The notes beneath the pieces were generated by a model, which had not been told where the DNA came from, did not search any database, and was given only the letters and a program-made list of their open reading frames with translations. From NCBI RefSeq assembly GCF_035046485.1, contig NC_085138.1, forward strand, positions 23,654,800-23,718,799: a stretch of 64,000 bases of DNA, given 5' to 3'. Of the stretch, positions 21,456 through 31,461 are shown piece by piece. Position numbers and translations under genes: made by a program. The stretch's first letter is position 1. Every line of letters begins with the position of its first letter. This stretch comes from Aedes albopictus (taxonomy: Eukaryota; Arthropoda; Insecta; Diptera; Culicidae).

Positions 21456-21860
21456 TCAATGCTTAGTCTGATTACACGCTACCCAGAGCTTGCTATTCTT
21501 AGCGCTTGTGCCACATGATGCAGGGGTACGTTAAGCAGCATTTGTATAAACGATCACGAATTGACTGTTCGAAGTTGGTGATAAAAATCAGCTACACTTC
21601 AGGAGGTAGGGAGATTCTTTCCGAGAACTTGACGCGTGGCAATTTGAACTTGCGTACGTGTGTGTGAAGTGCGTATAGTCGCCAGGTCGGAACCGTTTCG
21701 TATCTCTGGAGCTGGTGGGTGAGTATCTCAGAGGAGTCCGCATGATTGAAACCGCACCGAAATCTGGAATCTGAAGTGCTGGATTGACGGGTGCAGACTG
21801 CATTTCGTCGTTTTCGTCGCCCTCCTGGGGTCATACCAATCCTCCACTTGTTCACGTTGT

Positions 21861-22085
21861 CGTTCGAATCCGGAATCGAACCGCTCCTGCTACTTTATCA
21901 ACGCTAGCTGACGGAATATAACGTGAACTACTAATTAATTTAACTGTATTCATGGCGTTGCAGGATGTGTAGTCTCAATAAAAAAGAATTATGACAATAA
22001 AATATTCATACCAAATGCATCGCATTCATCAGCGTCATCGAGCATCTTCTCTCTTGATTTCGCTCTCGTACACGGTTACAGAAGT
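21861..22085. other. Spacer with no recognised feature
   Basis: Non-coding DNA lies between the BEL/Pao remnant and the adjacent MITE; it may be decayed BEL gag sequence. Confidence 0.3.
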
Positions 22086-22341
22086 TACACAGATTTGTGT
22101 ACTACTAGATCAGCCTCTACGCTGTGTCAAATGTACACAGTTACTTTTCCGGCTCTAGCGTTGGCATGAGAACAAAATTAACCTTTATTTTTGCACTGAT
22201 CGATTCCTGATAATGCATGTCATCGTGCAGAGAAAAATAATTATGAACTTTGCTCCCATACCAGCGCTAGAGCCAGAAAAGTAACTGTGTACATTTGACA
22301 GAGGGGTGGAGGCTGATTTAGCAGTACACAAATCTGTGTAC
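22086..22341. mobile_element. 256-bp MITE with ~100-bp inverted repeats
   Basis: The left arm (TACACAGATTTGTGTACTAC, then GTCAAATGTACACAGTTACTTTT and GGCTCTAGCG) pairs with the right arm (CGCTAGAGCC, then AAAAGTAACTGTGTACATTTGAC and ACACAAATCTGTGTAC). Only about 60 bp separate the arms. The neighbouring 3.7-kb hAT-type element inserted at its right edge. Confidence 0.8.
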
Positions 22342-22349
22342 ATAGCAGA

Positions 22350-22915
22350 GCGTTCATGATTAACAAAAATTTTAATCATGATTAATCATTGATGATTAAA
22401 ATTTTTATTTCAGTGATTATTGATTATGATTAATGATTGATTTGATTTTGAGGATGATTAAAGATTATGATTAATGATTAAATTTGGTTTTATCTTTGAT
22501 TATTGATTATGATTAATGATTAAAAATGGCTCATTGATTAAAAATCATGATTAATCACGATTAATCAATCACAAAAACTGGAAGTGATTAAAATATATTT
22601 GTTGTTAAAAATATTTTTGAAGTTTCAAAAGTAAAAGGTAACTATGTCTGGGAGATTTTTGAAAGAAGAATCCTCAATTATAATATTAAGAACAGCATTT
22701 AAACCAACTTCAATTGAATCATATATTTTATATGATGAATCATTTTTTGGTTATGAATGATTAATGATTGATTAACTTTTCTTCTTATGATTATGATTAC
22801 TGATTAATGATTAAATTGCAAAATCAGTGTGATTAAGATTAATGATTAATGATTAAATGAGAGTTTTTTGTGATTATGATTAATGATTTTTGATTAATCT
22901 TAATCATTAATCATT
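22350..22915 (+). repeat. GATTAATGATTA tandem array
   Basis: About 0.5 kb of imperfect TGATTAATGATTA / TGATTATGATTAATG units is interrupted by a short unrelated stretch near 22570-22740. A much shorter matching piece occurs at 26005-26036 at the other end of the element. Confidence 0.85.
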
Positions 22916-22916
22916 A

Positions 22917-23450
22917 ACTCCTAAACTACCAAGGGTCCAAAAAAAGTCGGAAGTCCAACTTTGACAAGGCATTTCTCGGTCGTTTTTCAACCGATTTTAA
23001 AAGTTTTTTTTTGCGATGGAACCGGACAGGTTTCAAGAACAGCGTCCATCTTAAAGATTTTAAAATAGATGCGTCTACCCAAAGTTATTAAGCAAAAGGC
23101 ACTTCCTACTTTTTTTGAGAACGCCTTTTTTTGCACACTTTGATCAATAAAATAAAATTTAAAGCGATGACATATGATTTTTTCGACCTTAAATCATGCG
23201 TACAGCCGGAGTGAACATGTTTATGCAAAATAAGTGGTTTTTCAGTACACTGATATTTTAAATTACTGAAAAAACTGCTAAAATGCCCTATTTTTCACAT
23301 AAAATTAGCAATAAATCAAAATTCAAAGCGATGACATATCATTTTTTTGGTCTTAAATTGTTCGTAGGATTGTACTGGACATTTTTTATTCAAAATAAAA
23401 ATGTTTTAATTACACTCTTATTTTGTTTTACCCGAAGCTGATTTTTTGCG
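22917..23450 (+). repeat. Left ~500-bp inverted arm of the foldback element
   Basis: The arm starts at about AACTCCTAAACTACCAAGG and is the reverse complement of 25455-25981 with high identity, for example GCGATGGAACCGGACAGG paired with CCTGTCCGGTTCCATCGC. Frames inside it have no recognised products. Confidence 0.85.
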
Positions 23451-23612
23451 CGCAGGAAGCATTTCAAAAATTTTGGTGTGTAGGTTTTGGTCTTGAAATG
23501 TTCGTAAGAGTACACTTAATATATTTAAGTGCATACTCAAACTTAACGAAACAGTTAAAAACGGAAAAAACATATTTTGCATTCTGGAAACATCCTTTTA
23601 TGTACATGGAAT

Positions 23613-23890
23613 TTGCAGCATCGTATCAAAATCGACAGCATACCGGAAATAGCTGCTACAGTGCTAGATATAGGAGCCCTTCTCTTATTTCCCTAGCACG
23701 GTTGAACAGATTCTTTCTTCATTTAACTTGCCTTTCGAATAATTATCCGGAAGAATCTTCAACTTCTTCACGGAAAGACATGCTTCCCGTAAGAACCTTC
23801 AGCATTTCGGGAAAATATTTGTTTGACACTTCCTACTACAAAAAAGTAGTAGTAGATGCTCATATTCGAAAGAAATAAACACTAGACAAA
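23613..23890 (+). repeat. Dispersed repeat, copy 2
   Basis: The segment is related to 12779-13000 through GCAGCATCGT, GGAAATA-GCTGCT, TAGGAGCCCTTCT and GCTTCCCGTAAG in the same order. It lies in the central part of the foldback element. Confidence 0.45.
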
Positions 23891-24189
23891 CTTTTGAAAA
23901 GTAACAGATGGGACGGCCTCGAGCTGAAAATCTCTCAACTAAAGACACATAACCTAACCTTAACTTTGGAAAACTTGTTTTATTCATACGAGTAAAGTTC
24001 GTAACTTTTTTTTCATTGGTACGGGATTTCCGTGTATTTTTTGGCGATTGCTACTTCATGTTCAGGGTACGCAAATGAATGCCGACAATTTCGTTTCATG
24101 AGTACTGGAACTCGTATAATTTGGTGAGCTTGTTTCTGTATATTCTTAATTGTGCCTAAACTTTGACCAATCATATTCTTTGGACCTTC

Positions 24190-24310
24190 CATTAACACTA
24201 GTGACCCCTAGGCCTGAGAGAAACTACGTCAATCTTGAAATAAAGTCAGTGTTTAGCCCCAAATATCTGTGCTTTGGTAACGGACGGGAAGAAAGCAAAT
24301 CTCATAACAG
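24190..24310 (+). repeat. LINE 3'-end fragment-like repeat
   Basis: CCTAGGCCTGAGAGA and TGTGCTTTGGTAACGGACGGGAAG resemble CCTAGGCCTGAGAGAT and TGTGCTTTGGTTCGGACGGGAAG on the minus strand at 29950-30120. Both are probably remnants of the same LINE 3' end. Confidence 0.45.
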
Positions 24311-24459
24311 CACAGAGTTAGCATTGTTAAAATTCACAAATTAAAATAAATTTAAAAAAAGATTTCCCTGTTTAGTAAAATTCCCCGATTTCCGGTTTCC
24401 TTTGTATTTTTCCAGGTAATATATAACCTAGAACTGGTACAAAAAAAATCAAGAATACA

Positions 24460-25970
24460 ATTTTGCATGTTTTCGCTTTGAATTTTGGATTATTGGCTAT
24501 TTTGTGTGAACATTTTTTGGGCACACTCGTGATTTTTTTAGTTGAACAAAATGTGAGTGTAATGTTAACATCAAAATTTTATCAAATGCATGCCTGGTAC
24601 GTTCTAACGGAAAATTAAAAGCCAATCAACTATATGTAATTGCTTTAAATGTTTGTAAAATATATTAAGAGTGTCATGAAAACTTCACTATTGTTTATCA
24701 AATACGTCCAGTATTCTTTCACGAATAATTTGACAGCAAAAAAAAACACATGCATTGAATTCAATTTTTATTTGTTGACTACTTTGTTTGAAAAATGCGG
24801 TATTTTCCTAGAATTTCGAGTGAAATAAGATATAAGTGTTATAAAAACATCACTAGTATTGTTCAAACAAATCCACTAAACTACTACGATAAATTCAAAG
24901 TATTAAAACTACATGTCATTGATTTAAAATTTGGCTTATTGGCTTTTTTTGTGCAAAAATGTGATATTTTTGTACATTTTTTGATAAAACAAAATATAAG
25001 TGTAATGTTAACTTCAAATCTTATCAAAATCATGTCCAGTACATTCTATTGGAAATTTAAGGCCAAAAAACTACATGTTATGGCTTTAAATTTTGGTTTA
25101 TTGACTATTTTGTATGAAAATTATGGTATTTTTGTAACTTTTTGAGTAAAATAAATTAAGAGTGTCATAAAAACGTGACTTTTGTTCATCAAATATGTCC
25201 TGAACTCTTTCACGGATAATTTCAAGATTTTGCATTGTAAGCCATTTTTATTTGTTAACCACTTTGTGTGAGAAATGTGGTATTTTCGATGGTTTTTGAG
25301 TAAATCAAAATATGAGGGTAATGTAAACATCACTATTTTTCTTCAGGTATGTCCCCCAAACTACTTAGAACAATTCAAGGCTAAAAAACTACAAGTTATC
25401 GTTTTAATTTTTGTTTTGTTGACTACTTTGTGTAAAAAATTTGAAATTTTCGTAGTTCTTCGGGTAAACCAAAATAAGAGTGTAATTAAAACATTTTTAT
25501 TTTGAATAAAAAATGTCCAGTACGATCCTACGAACAATTTAAGACCAAAGAAATGATATGTCATCGCTTTAAATTTTGATTTATTGCTTATTTTATGTGA
25601 AAAATAGGGCATTTTAGCAGTTTTTTCAGTAAATTAAAATATTAGTGTACTGAAAAATCACTTATTTTGCATAAACATGTTCACTCCGGCTGTACGCATG
25701 ATTTCGGGTCGAAAAAATCATATGGCATCGCTTTAAATTTTATTTTATTGATCAAAGTGTGCAAAAAATGCGTTCTCAAAAAAAGTAGGAAGTGCCTTTT
25801 GCTTAATAACTTTGGGTAGACGCATCTATTTTAAAATCTTTAAGATGGACGCTGTTCTTGAAACCTGTCCGGTTCCATCGCAAAAAAAAGTTTTAAAATC
25901 GGTTGAAAAACGGCCGAGAAATGCCTTGTCAAAGTTGGACTTCCGACTTTTTTTGGACCCTTGGTAGTTC
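24460..25970 (+). repeat. ~163-bp imperfect tandem repeats
   Basis: A phrase like CATCGCTTTAAATTTTG recurs near 24468, 24914, 25077, 25396, 25560 and 25727, with diverged forms near 24634, 24755 and 25237. Clear neighbours are 159-167 bp apart. The last units form the right inverted arm, so tandem growth happened within the arm sequence. Confidence 0.7.
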
Positions 25971-25981
25971 GCGGGAGTTTT
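25455..25981 (-). repeat. Right ~500-bp inverted arm of the foldback element
   Basis: The arm is the reverse complement of 22917-23450 and ends at GGACCCTTGGTAGTTCGCGG. Confidence 0.85.
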
Positions 25982-26051
25982 TACCCCCTCAGTAGTTTAA
26001 GTGTTAATCATGATTAAATTTATGATTAATCATTAACGCTCTGGTACATAG

Positions 26052-26444
26052 TACATACACAAGCCTGTGTTGTTTCGTTTTAGGGTGTATCGAACCGGAC
26101 AAGAGAATGAACAGCATTTCGAGGAGCGTTCCCGAACATGTTGGTTCACGAAATGTTACATTCGCGAATGTATCACTTGCTGAGTATGGACCATTCAGTG
26201 GTTCGCGATAAAAATCCACACACTGGCTTCAGTTCCAGCTCTTCCTGCAGCTGTCGGTCACGAAGGATACTTTCCTCCTCTGGGAGACGACGTCTTTCCG
26301 CCAACTTACGCTCTTCTTCAGCTTCTTGATCTCCTCCTGCTTCTGAAGTTCTATCTCAATCAATCGCTGTTCTTCCTCGACCAGCTTCAATTCTTCCTCT
26401 ATTACTGAATTTACGTTCACTGCTTCGAATGTAATCGTATAACT
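26052..26444 (-). pseudogene. Coiled-coil fragment, possibly BEL/Pao gag
   Basis: On the minus strand a short frame is rich in E, K, Q and L (ELKLVEEEQRLIEIELQKQ, then IKKLKKSVSWRKD), consistent with a coiled coil. BEL/Pao gag proteins often contain such a region near their N-terminus, and the BEL remnant at 19229-21860 has the same orientation beyond the intervening insertions. No finger or protease motif is present here, so the link is inferred. The frame is cut at 26445 by a hAT-type insertion. Confidence 0.3.
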
Positions 26445-27616
26445 CAGTGCTTCCCAAACTGTGCGCCGCGGCGCCCTGGTGCGCCGCGAATCTTTCCCAG
26501 GTGCGCCGCAGGATTTTGGCTTTTGTGACGAAACAAAAAAAAACAAACTCTTTATTTGTATTGCGGAACACCTTTGATTTTTTTTTATCTTATCAGTAAA
26601 ACTAGTGTCGCTCACATTTTTTTTAATCTTTCCTGACTCTTCGATTGTTCCATAGGTTTCCTTTTTTTAAACATATCAATTGAAACCACATTTAAAATTT
26701 CAAGTTTTTGAAATTTTTTTTTTTTGGAATTCTTAAGCTTTAGCTCAGCTTTTAATTTTACTTTAACTTGTCCAAAGATTTTAATTTCAAGAACATTATT
26801 TACGATCTTTTCAGAATAATTACAAGGTCTTCGGAACAGCTTAGCGGCATGCAGGTTTGCCGATCTGGTAGTGTGAAGAGCTAGCTTTGACCTTTTTGAC
26901 CCGAACTGTTTCATCAGTACTGCAACAATTTTCCCAAATGGAGGAGAACGTGCCTCTGGAGCCGACCTTCTGATACCTGAGTACTGCCGCAACCTCGCTG
27001 AACTCGAATAAGTTTGTTATGCTCGGTTTCATCAATGGGGTTATATATAGCCAATCCAGGCCCAAAGGGTTAAGTTGAAATTTATGAAAATAAATTCAAC
27101 CAAAGCCCACCTGGCAGGTCTTTACAATTTCTTCGTGTGTCCCAGTTTGCCGAAATTTTCCAAAATAAATAAAAGTGTTGCTTTGCAATTTCCACAAAAA
27201 GTGAAATCTTTGGTCAAGTTCTGTGTAGTCATTTTCATCCAATAAGAATTCTTTAATTATTGCATACGCTTTAAAATTTTTGGCTAAATTGTTGAAATTC
27301 AGCAGCTTGTTTTACCTTAACATCTGAGTTTCTTTTTATTTTTAAAATTTCTATGATGAAATTAACATGTTTTTTGAAATCTTACAAATATTCAAACTAT
27401 CTTTGAGAAATAAATTTTAAAAAAATAGTTAGCTTTTCAAATATTGATTTCTGAAAACATGATATTAGAGAAGTATTTCACGATTTTGTCCTGCAAACGG
27501 TAAAGTGAAAGTTGCCCAATATTTAAAAAAAAAACGTTGTTAAAAACTTTGGTGCGCCGCGACATTTTTGAAAATGTCAAAGGGCGCCGCGATAGCAAAA
27601 AGTTTGGGAACCTCTG
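26445..27616. mobile_element. hAT-type non-autonomous element, family A (1172 bp)
   Basis: The ends CAGTGCTTCCCAAACTGTG and AAGTTTGGGAACCTCTG are flanked by an exact 8-bp duplication GTATAACT (26437-26444 and 27617-27624). GTGCGCCGCG motifs repeat inside both ends. It shares its termini with 10380-11134 but not its full interior, which includes the conserved LINE-tail segment at 26934-26985. Confidence 0.85.
26934..26985 (+). repeat. Short conserved segment (LINE tail-like), copy 1
   Basis: AAATGGAGGAGAACGTGCCT followed by CTGGAGCC and CCTTCTGATACC is shared with 29073-29126 (minus) and in part 49975-50010 (minus). Read in the same frame, the copies give SQMEENVPLEP-like peptides. Confidence 0.6.
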
Positions 27617-27624
27617 GTATAACT

Positions 27625-29072
27625 GAACCGAGATTCTGCGGATTTTCTCCTAATATTATCAAGTACATTGAAATCCTAAACATATAATTTCAACAAATCT
27701 GCAAAATTTGTTACGCATTTCTAGTTGAAATTCAAGGAGTTTTTTGTTCGTACTTCGTTTTTTTTTTAATGTCTACGTAATGATGACCTATCTTCCCACC
27801 TGGCATCCCTGCACTGAGCTGGTCCAAATCGATACCCTTCTCATAGCATCCGCAATCTCGCGAGGTCTTGCTTGGCTCGAAACAATGAACTTGCTGATGG
27901 TTGGCCTCCGAATTGCTGCTGTTCCCCGCACCAAGTGGACGGTGGCCGCGGCAGCGAACTCTTTGCAATTGGTGGGAAACTTTTTGCCCCGAAGGTTCCA
28001 ATCTCCCGCGCGCACGGAACACACGCACATGACAAATTTGAAGAAAGGGGTGGAATCTGGGTCGATTTCCATGGTGGTTCAAACTCTCGGCGCTGCTGAC
28101 CGACCAGTCAGTGTCCGCCGCGTGATTCGGTAGTAGGTGACACTATACTTCAAATATTTCCCACGAAATCGTTGCTGCTTCCGAGTTTTCCAGATAATCC
28201 ACCGTGGTGCAGCACACATTGGTGGCAATTATCTCCCTTTCCGATCACTGTTATCAAAAAACGAAATTTCGCATATGGTCCGAGAGCCCCCTAATTCGGG
28301 CAACCAACCATCGTCGTCCCTTCATCCATCGATCAGCACCGAAAACGAATTTAGGGAGAAACATCAGCTCGAAACCAATCTGTGCTCTTGGGATCGCACC
28401 CGTACCTTATCTTAACATTACCACGTCGTCGTCGTCATCATCGGAGCGCGTTGCTGCTGGCTGCCTTCGCTCGCCTTGGTCATGTTCTTTTGCATATAAA
28501 ACATTCCTACACCTTGCTCTTTCTCTTCCGCCGCTCTTTCTTCGGAACGCTTCGTCGCGTCGCGGCATCTATTCTTCTTGTTGTGTCCCCCCTGGGAGCA
28601 GTTTTTCGCACTCTCTCCGCCTTTCCTCGATCCACTCGCGCAGGTGATCGTCGTCGTTGTTGTTGTTGCTGTTGCTAATCATCGTGTATCTCGGTAGCCA
28701 TTTGGCCGGAAGCGATCCACTCCCCGTGCCCTGGATTGGGATCTTTTGACTCTTGAGAGGACCGTGTGGCTTGGTTGGGGAGTTGTCCGTCGTCGTCGTC
28801 GTTGCGTCTCGTAGTAATCGGTATGCAGTGTGATGTTGATGCGTGTCCGGGGGAAGGTCGGCGATGGTGTTTATCAGAATGTTTTGCATGCATATTTAAA
28901 CGATGCCTACAACCGACAATCGTTAGTCTGGGGTTTCTTCATTCACAAGGAGTCCAAATAGGTGAAATCGTTGCCAAGCTACACTAGTCATCATAGTTTC
29001 TTTTTGATACTATTTTTGCAAATTTAGGTGTTCATCGAAGTGCTGCTTTCACCTTTCGATATATTCATGGCT
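27625..29072. other. GC-rich unique DNA with triplet runs, no gene assigned
   Basis: From 27780 to 28890 the DNA is GC-rich and free of recognised repeats except short CGT/GTT triplet runs (28426, 28646, 28789). A minus-strand frame at 28569-28889 includes NSNNNNDDDHLREWIEERR, which looks protein-like but partly reflects a triplet repeat. A GCATATAAAACATT sequence at 28491 could be a plus-strand TATA box. I suspect host sequence near a gene but cannot define one. Confidence 0.35.
28491..28504 (+). promoter_or_regulatory. Possible TATA box
   Basis: GCATATAAAACATT sits in a GC-rich unique island and is followed by pyrimidine-rich sequence at the usual initiator distance. There is no downstream gene model to support it. 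Confidence 0.15.
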
Positions 29073-29126
29073 AGGTATCAGAAGGCCGGCTCCAGAGGCA
29101 CGTTATCCTCCATTTGAGACATTTGT
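29073..29126 (-). repeat. Short conserved segment (LINE tail-like), copy 2
   Basis: The minus-strand reading MAQMSQMEDNVPLEPAF then stop corresponds to copies at 26934-26985 and 49975-50010. It lies at the 3' end of the LOA-type element and may mark its tail. Confidence 0.5.
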
Positions 29127-29837
29127 GCCATCACCAAAATAACAGCCTATTTCATCATCTACCTGAGGGAAGAGGAAGGAAATAAGGATAAGGATGGGGA
29201 TAAGGACATGTAGGGAAATAGGAAAAAATACCCTGGAAGAGGGTATTAACGCATAAGCGTACCACAATGGGTTCAAACAGCGCCCTGAAAAGGGTACTGT
29301 AATAACGCATAAAGCGAAAGAGAGCCTATAGCTCTTTACCACAGCGGGTTAAGAGCAACAGAATATTCTGAAGATTCAGGTTTCTGAAGTCAGTTTCACT
29401 TAATAAGTGTTCACCGAATACTCGGAAACGCAAAAACTGGACAGTTACTTATCAGATGATACGAAGTTCCATAATCGGATTCACATCTATCACATACAGA
29501 TGAATCAGCTTGCTGAATATTCGCCACCTGTAGAGATGGCTCAATACAATACAATTTGGTTTGACGACATGAATCCAAACTATTCCAGTATTGTCTGTGT
29601 TGAGTAGCAGCCCAGGTGTGAATCTGAAGCTTTACCCAACACTTCGGTATCGGAATAGCTGGCTCAGGGCCAATGAAGTCAAGTGATGCTCCAGTGCGAG
29701 GTAACTCATCGACCAATTCATTTCCAGCAATGGAAGATTTGCCAGGTACCCATACAAGGTGAACTGTGTTTGCTGAATTCAGCTCCTCGATTTGAGTTCG
29801 ACAAGCGATAACTATCTTCGACCTGGAGTTGGCCGAA

Positions 29838-29873
29838 GCATTAGCATTAGCATTAGCATTAGCATTAGCATTA
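29838..29873 (+). repeat. (GCATTA)6 microsatellite
   Basis: Six perfect hexamers form the 3' tail of the minus-strand insertion. Confidence 0.95.
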
Positions 29874-30368
29874 AGCGAGTCGCACAAATTCGTAGGTGGT
29901 ACAGCCCTAGACCGCTGTATGAGGGTTGCCTCCTTCCCGTCCGAACCAAAGCACAAAGATTTGAAACTAATCTCTGACTCTTAGACAAGACTGACGCAAT
30001 CCTCCAATGGTCGAGCACTGTCCTGGCCACGTCCTTGCGACTGGTGAGGAATAGGAAAGGATGGTGAGTTTTGGACACCTATGAAAAATGTAGACAACTC
30101 TATGATCTCTCAGGCCTAGGTGTCACGGGAATTGGGGTGTTGTTAGTGGAAGGGTAAACTCCAAAGGATACGCTTGGTTAACGTTAATTCACACCATTGT
30201 TAGACTGCTTCGAATCAGTTTTCTGCCCAATTCATCCTGGTTTCCTCGTCATCTTGTTGGCATTTGGTTGAATTACTAGATTCTTCGGTTGATAATCTGA
30301 AATATAAAATAATATTAACATCGTACGTCAAATAAGCTACTTATTAGTGATACGCTCGCCACAGTTAG
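29838..30368 (-). mobile_element. LINE 3'-end insertion with (TAATGC)6 tail and 20-bp target duplication
   Basis: TCGACCTGGAGTTGGCCGAA occurs at 29818-29837 and again at 30369-30388. Between them, on the minus strand, 531 bp end in six copies of TAATGC (29838-29873), a hexanucleotide tail like those of non-LTR elements. The insertion splits the RNase H domain of the LOA-type element. It has no complete ORF. Part of it resembles 24190-24310. Confidence 0.75.
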
Positions 30369-31284
30369 TCGACCTGGAGTTGGCCGAAGCAAGTGCTTTA
30401 GTAGCAGCCTGACTATCTGAACAGAAATATATTACTTTGCCCATTACGTGTTGCTGAAGTGCTGATTGCACTCCGCACATAAGAGCAAAGATTTCGGCCT
30501 GAAAAACGGTGCAGTGTCTACCAAGTGAGTAAGACTGATACAGCCTGAGCTCACGAGAATAAACACCAGCACCTGCTCGACCTTCGAGAAGGGAGCCATC
30601 AGTGTAACATACGATGTGGTCTGAAATACTTCTTTCCAGATAACCAGACGTCCACTCTTCCCGGGAAGGGAATTTCGTGGAAAATGTCCTATATGGAAAA
30701 TTACAATCACTTGGAGCAGGGACAGTTTTGTCCCAATTCACCAAAAGTGGAAACAACAAGGTGTGTGTTGATGTGCGGTTCACAGGAGTTTCCTCTAGTA
30801 GACCGAGTACCCGTAGACAGAAAGTGCAAGAAAGTGCTTCTTGTTTGAGATGAATGTGCAGTGGAGCAACGTCTAAGAGAACTTCTAGCACTGCCGTGGG
30901 AGTTGAAGAGAACGCTCCAGACATCGCCATTAAGCACATCCTTTGGAGATGGCCTAATTTTGATTGGACAGTTCTTACTTCGCCCTTTTACCACCACACA
31001 AGACATCCATTTTGCCTTTCCGTAAAAAGAACAACAGATGTTTTACTCGGATTAACCGAAAGGCCATATTGGTGACACCAACCCTCAACTACCTGAAGGG
31101 CGCTTTGCATCAGGTCGAAAAGGATGGTGATACACATACCAACTAACAATGCTAGGTAGTCGTCGGCAAAACCATAAGTAGGAAAACCGCTATTATTGAG
31201 TTGCCTCAATAGCGATCTGCTACGAGATTCCACAAAAGCGGTGACAAGACTCCTCCTTGGGGGCATCCACAAACACTCAATTTT

Positions 31285-31461
31285 TTTTATCTGTATTAAC
31301 GAGATTTTTAGCCCTGGGCTAGTTCATCTCGGGACCCACGCTTTACTTCCCTTCCGAAGGAAGAACTCACATTTTGTGAGTTTGTCGGGAGTGGGATATG
31401 ATCCCAGGTCCTCGGCGTGATAGTCAAGTGTTCTAAACCATCACACCAGGTCCGCTCCAAC
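31285..31461 (-). mobile_element. tRNA-derived SINE, family 2, complete
   Basis: On the minus strand the head GTGTGATGGTTTAGAACACT, then GGACCTGGGATCATATCCC (B box-like), is followed by the body GTGGGTCCCGAGATGAACTA and a tail TTAATACAGATAAAAAAAA. AACACTCAATTTT flanks both sides (31272-31284 and 31462-31474). It interrupts the LOA-type RT. A truncated relative lies at 12090-12172. It is reminiscent of the Feilai type of Aedes SINEs, but I did not verify that. Confidence 0.8.

Larger units (their letters stand above)
19229..21860 (-). mobile_element. BEL/Pao LTR-retrotransposon remnant, interrupted by a SINE
   Basis: On the minus strand, in order: a possible gag end (about 21855-21592), a C-x2-C finger with the aspartic protease block TFIDEGSSYILLEESVAKQL (about 21455-21000), the LRGLPLEDY...LLIGLDNL...LGWSIY block (about 21060-20810), then the start of reverse transcriptase with GYETGLLWRTD and VRLIWDAAEKVG (about 19935-19570). 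Degenerate downstream coding sequence (SGFAILWTTGSLF) reaches 19300. At least three frameshifts separate these segments. No LTRs were found. The 20091-20786 SINE is a later insertion. Confidence 0.75.
22346..26043. mobile_element. 3.7-kb hAT-type non-autonomous foldback element
   Basis: The ends CAGAGCGTTCATGATTAA and TTAATCATTAACGCTCTG-like sequence are inverted repeats. An exact 8-bp duplication, GTACATAG, lies at 22338-22345 and 26044-26051. Inside are three layers: a GATTAATGATTA array on the left (22350-22915), a pair of ~500-bp inverted arms (22917-23450 and 25455-25981), and ~163-bp tandem repeats (about 24460-25970). No transposase frame is found, so it depends on enzymes in trans. 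Its size and nested repeats are unusual for a hAT derivative. Confidence 0.85.

Noticed and set aside
22338..26051. Segmental duplication or palindromic assembly error as the cause of the large inverted repeat
   Set aside because: The hAT-like ends and the exact 8-bp flanking duplication GTACATAG show a transposed unit, and the arms differ at many positions.
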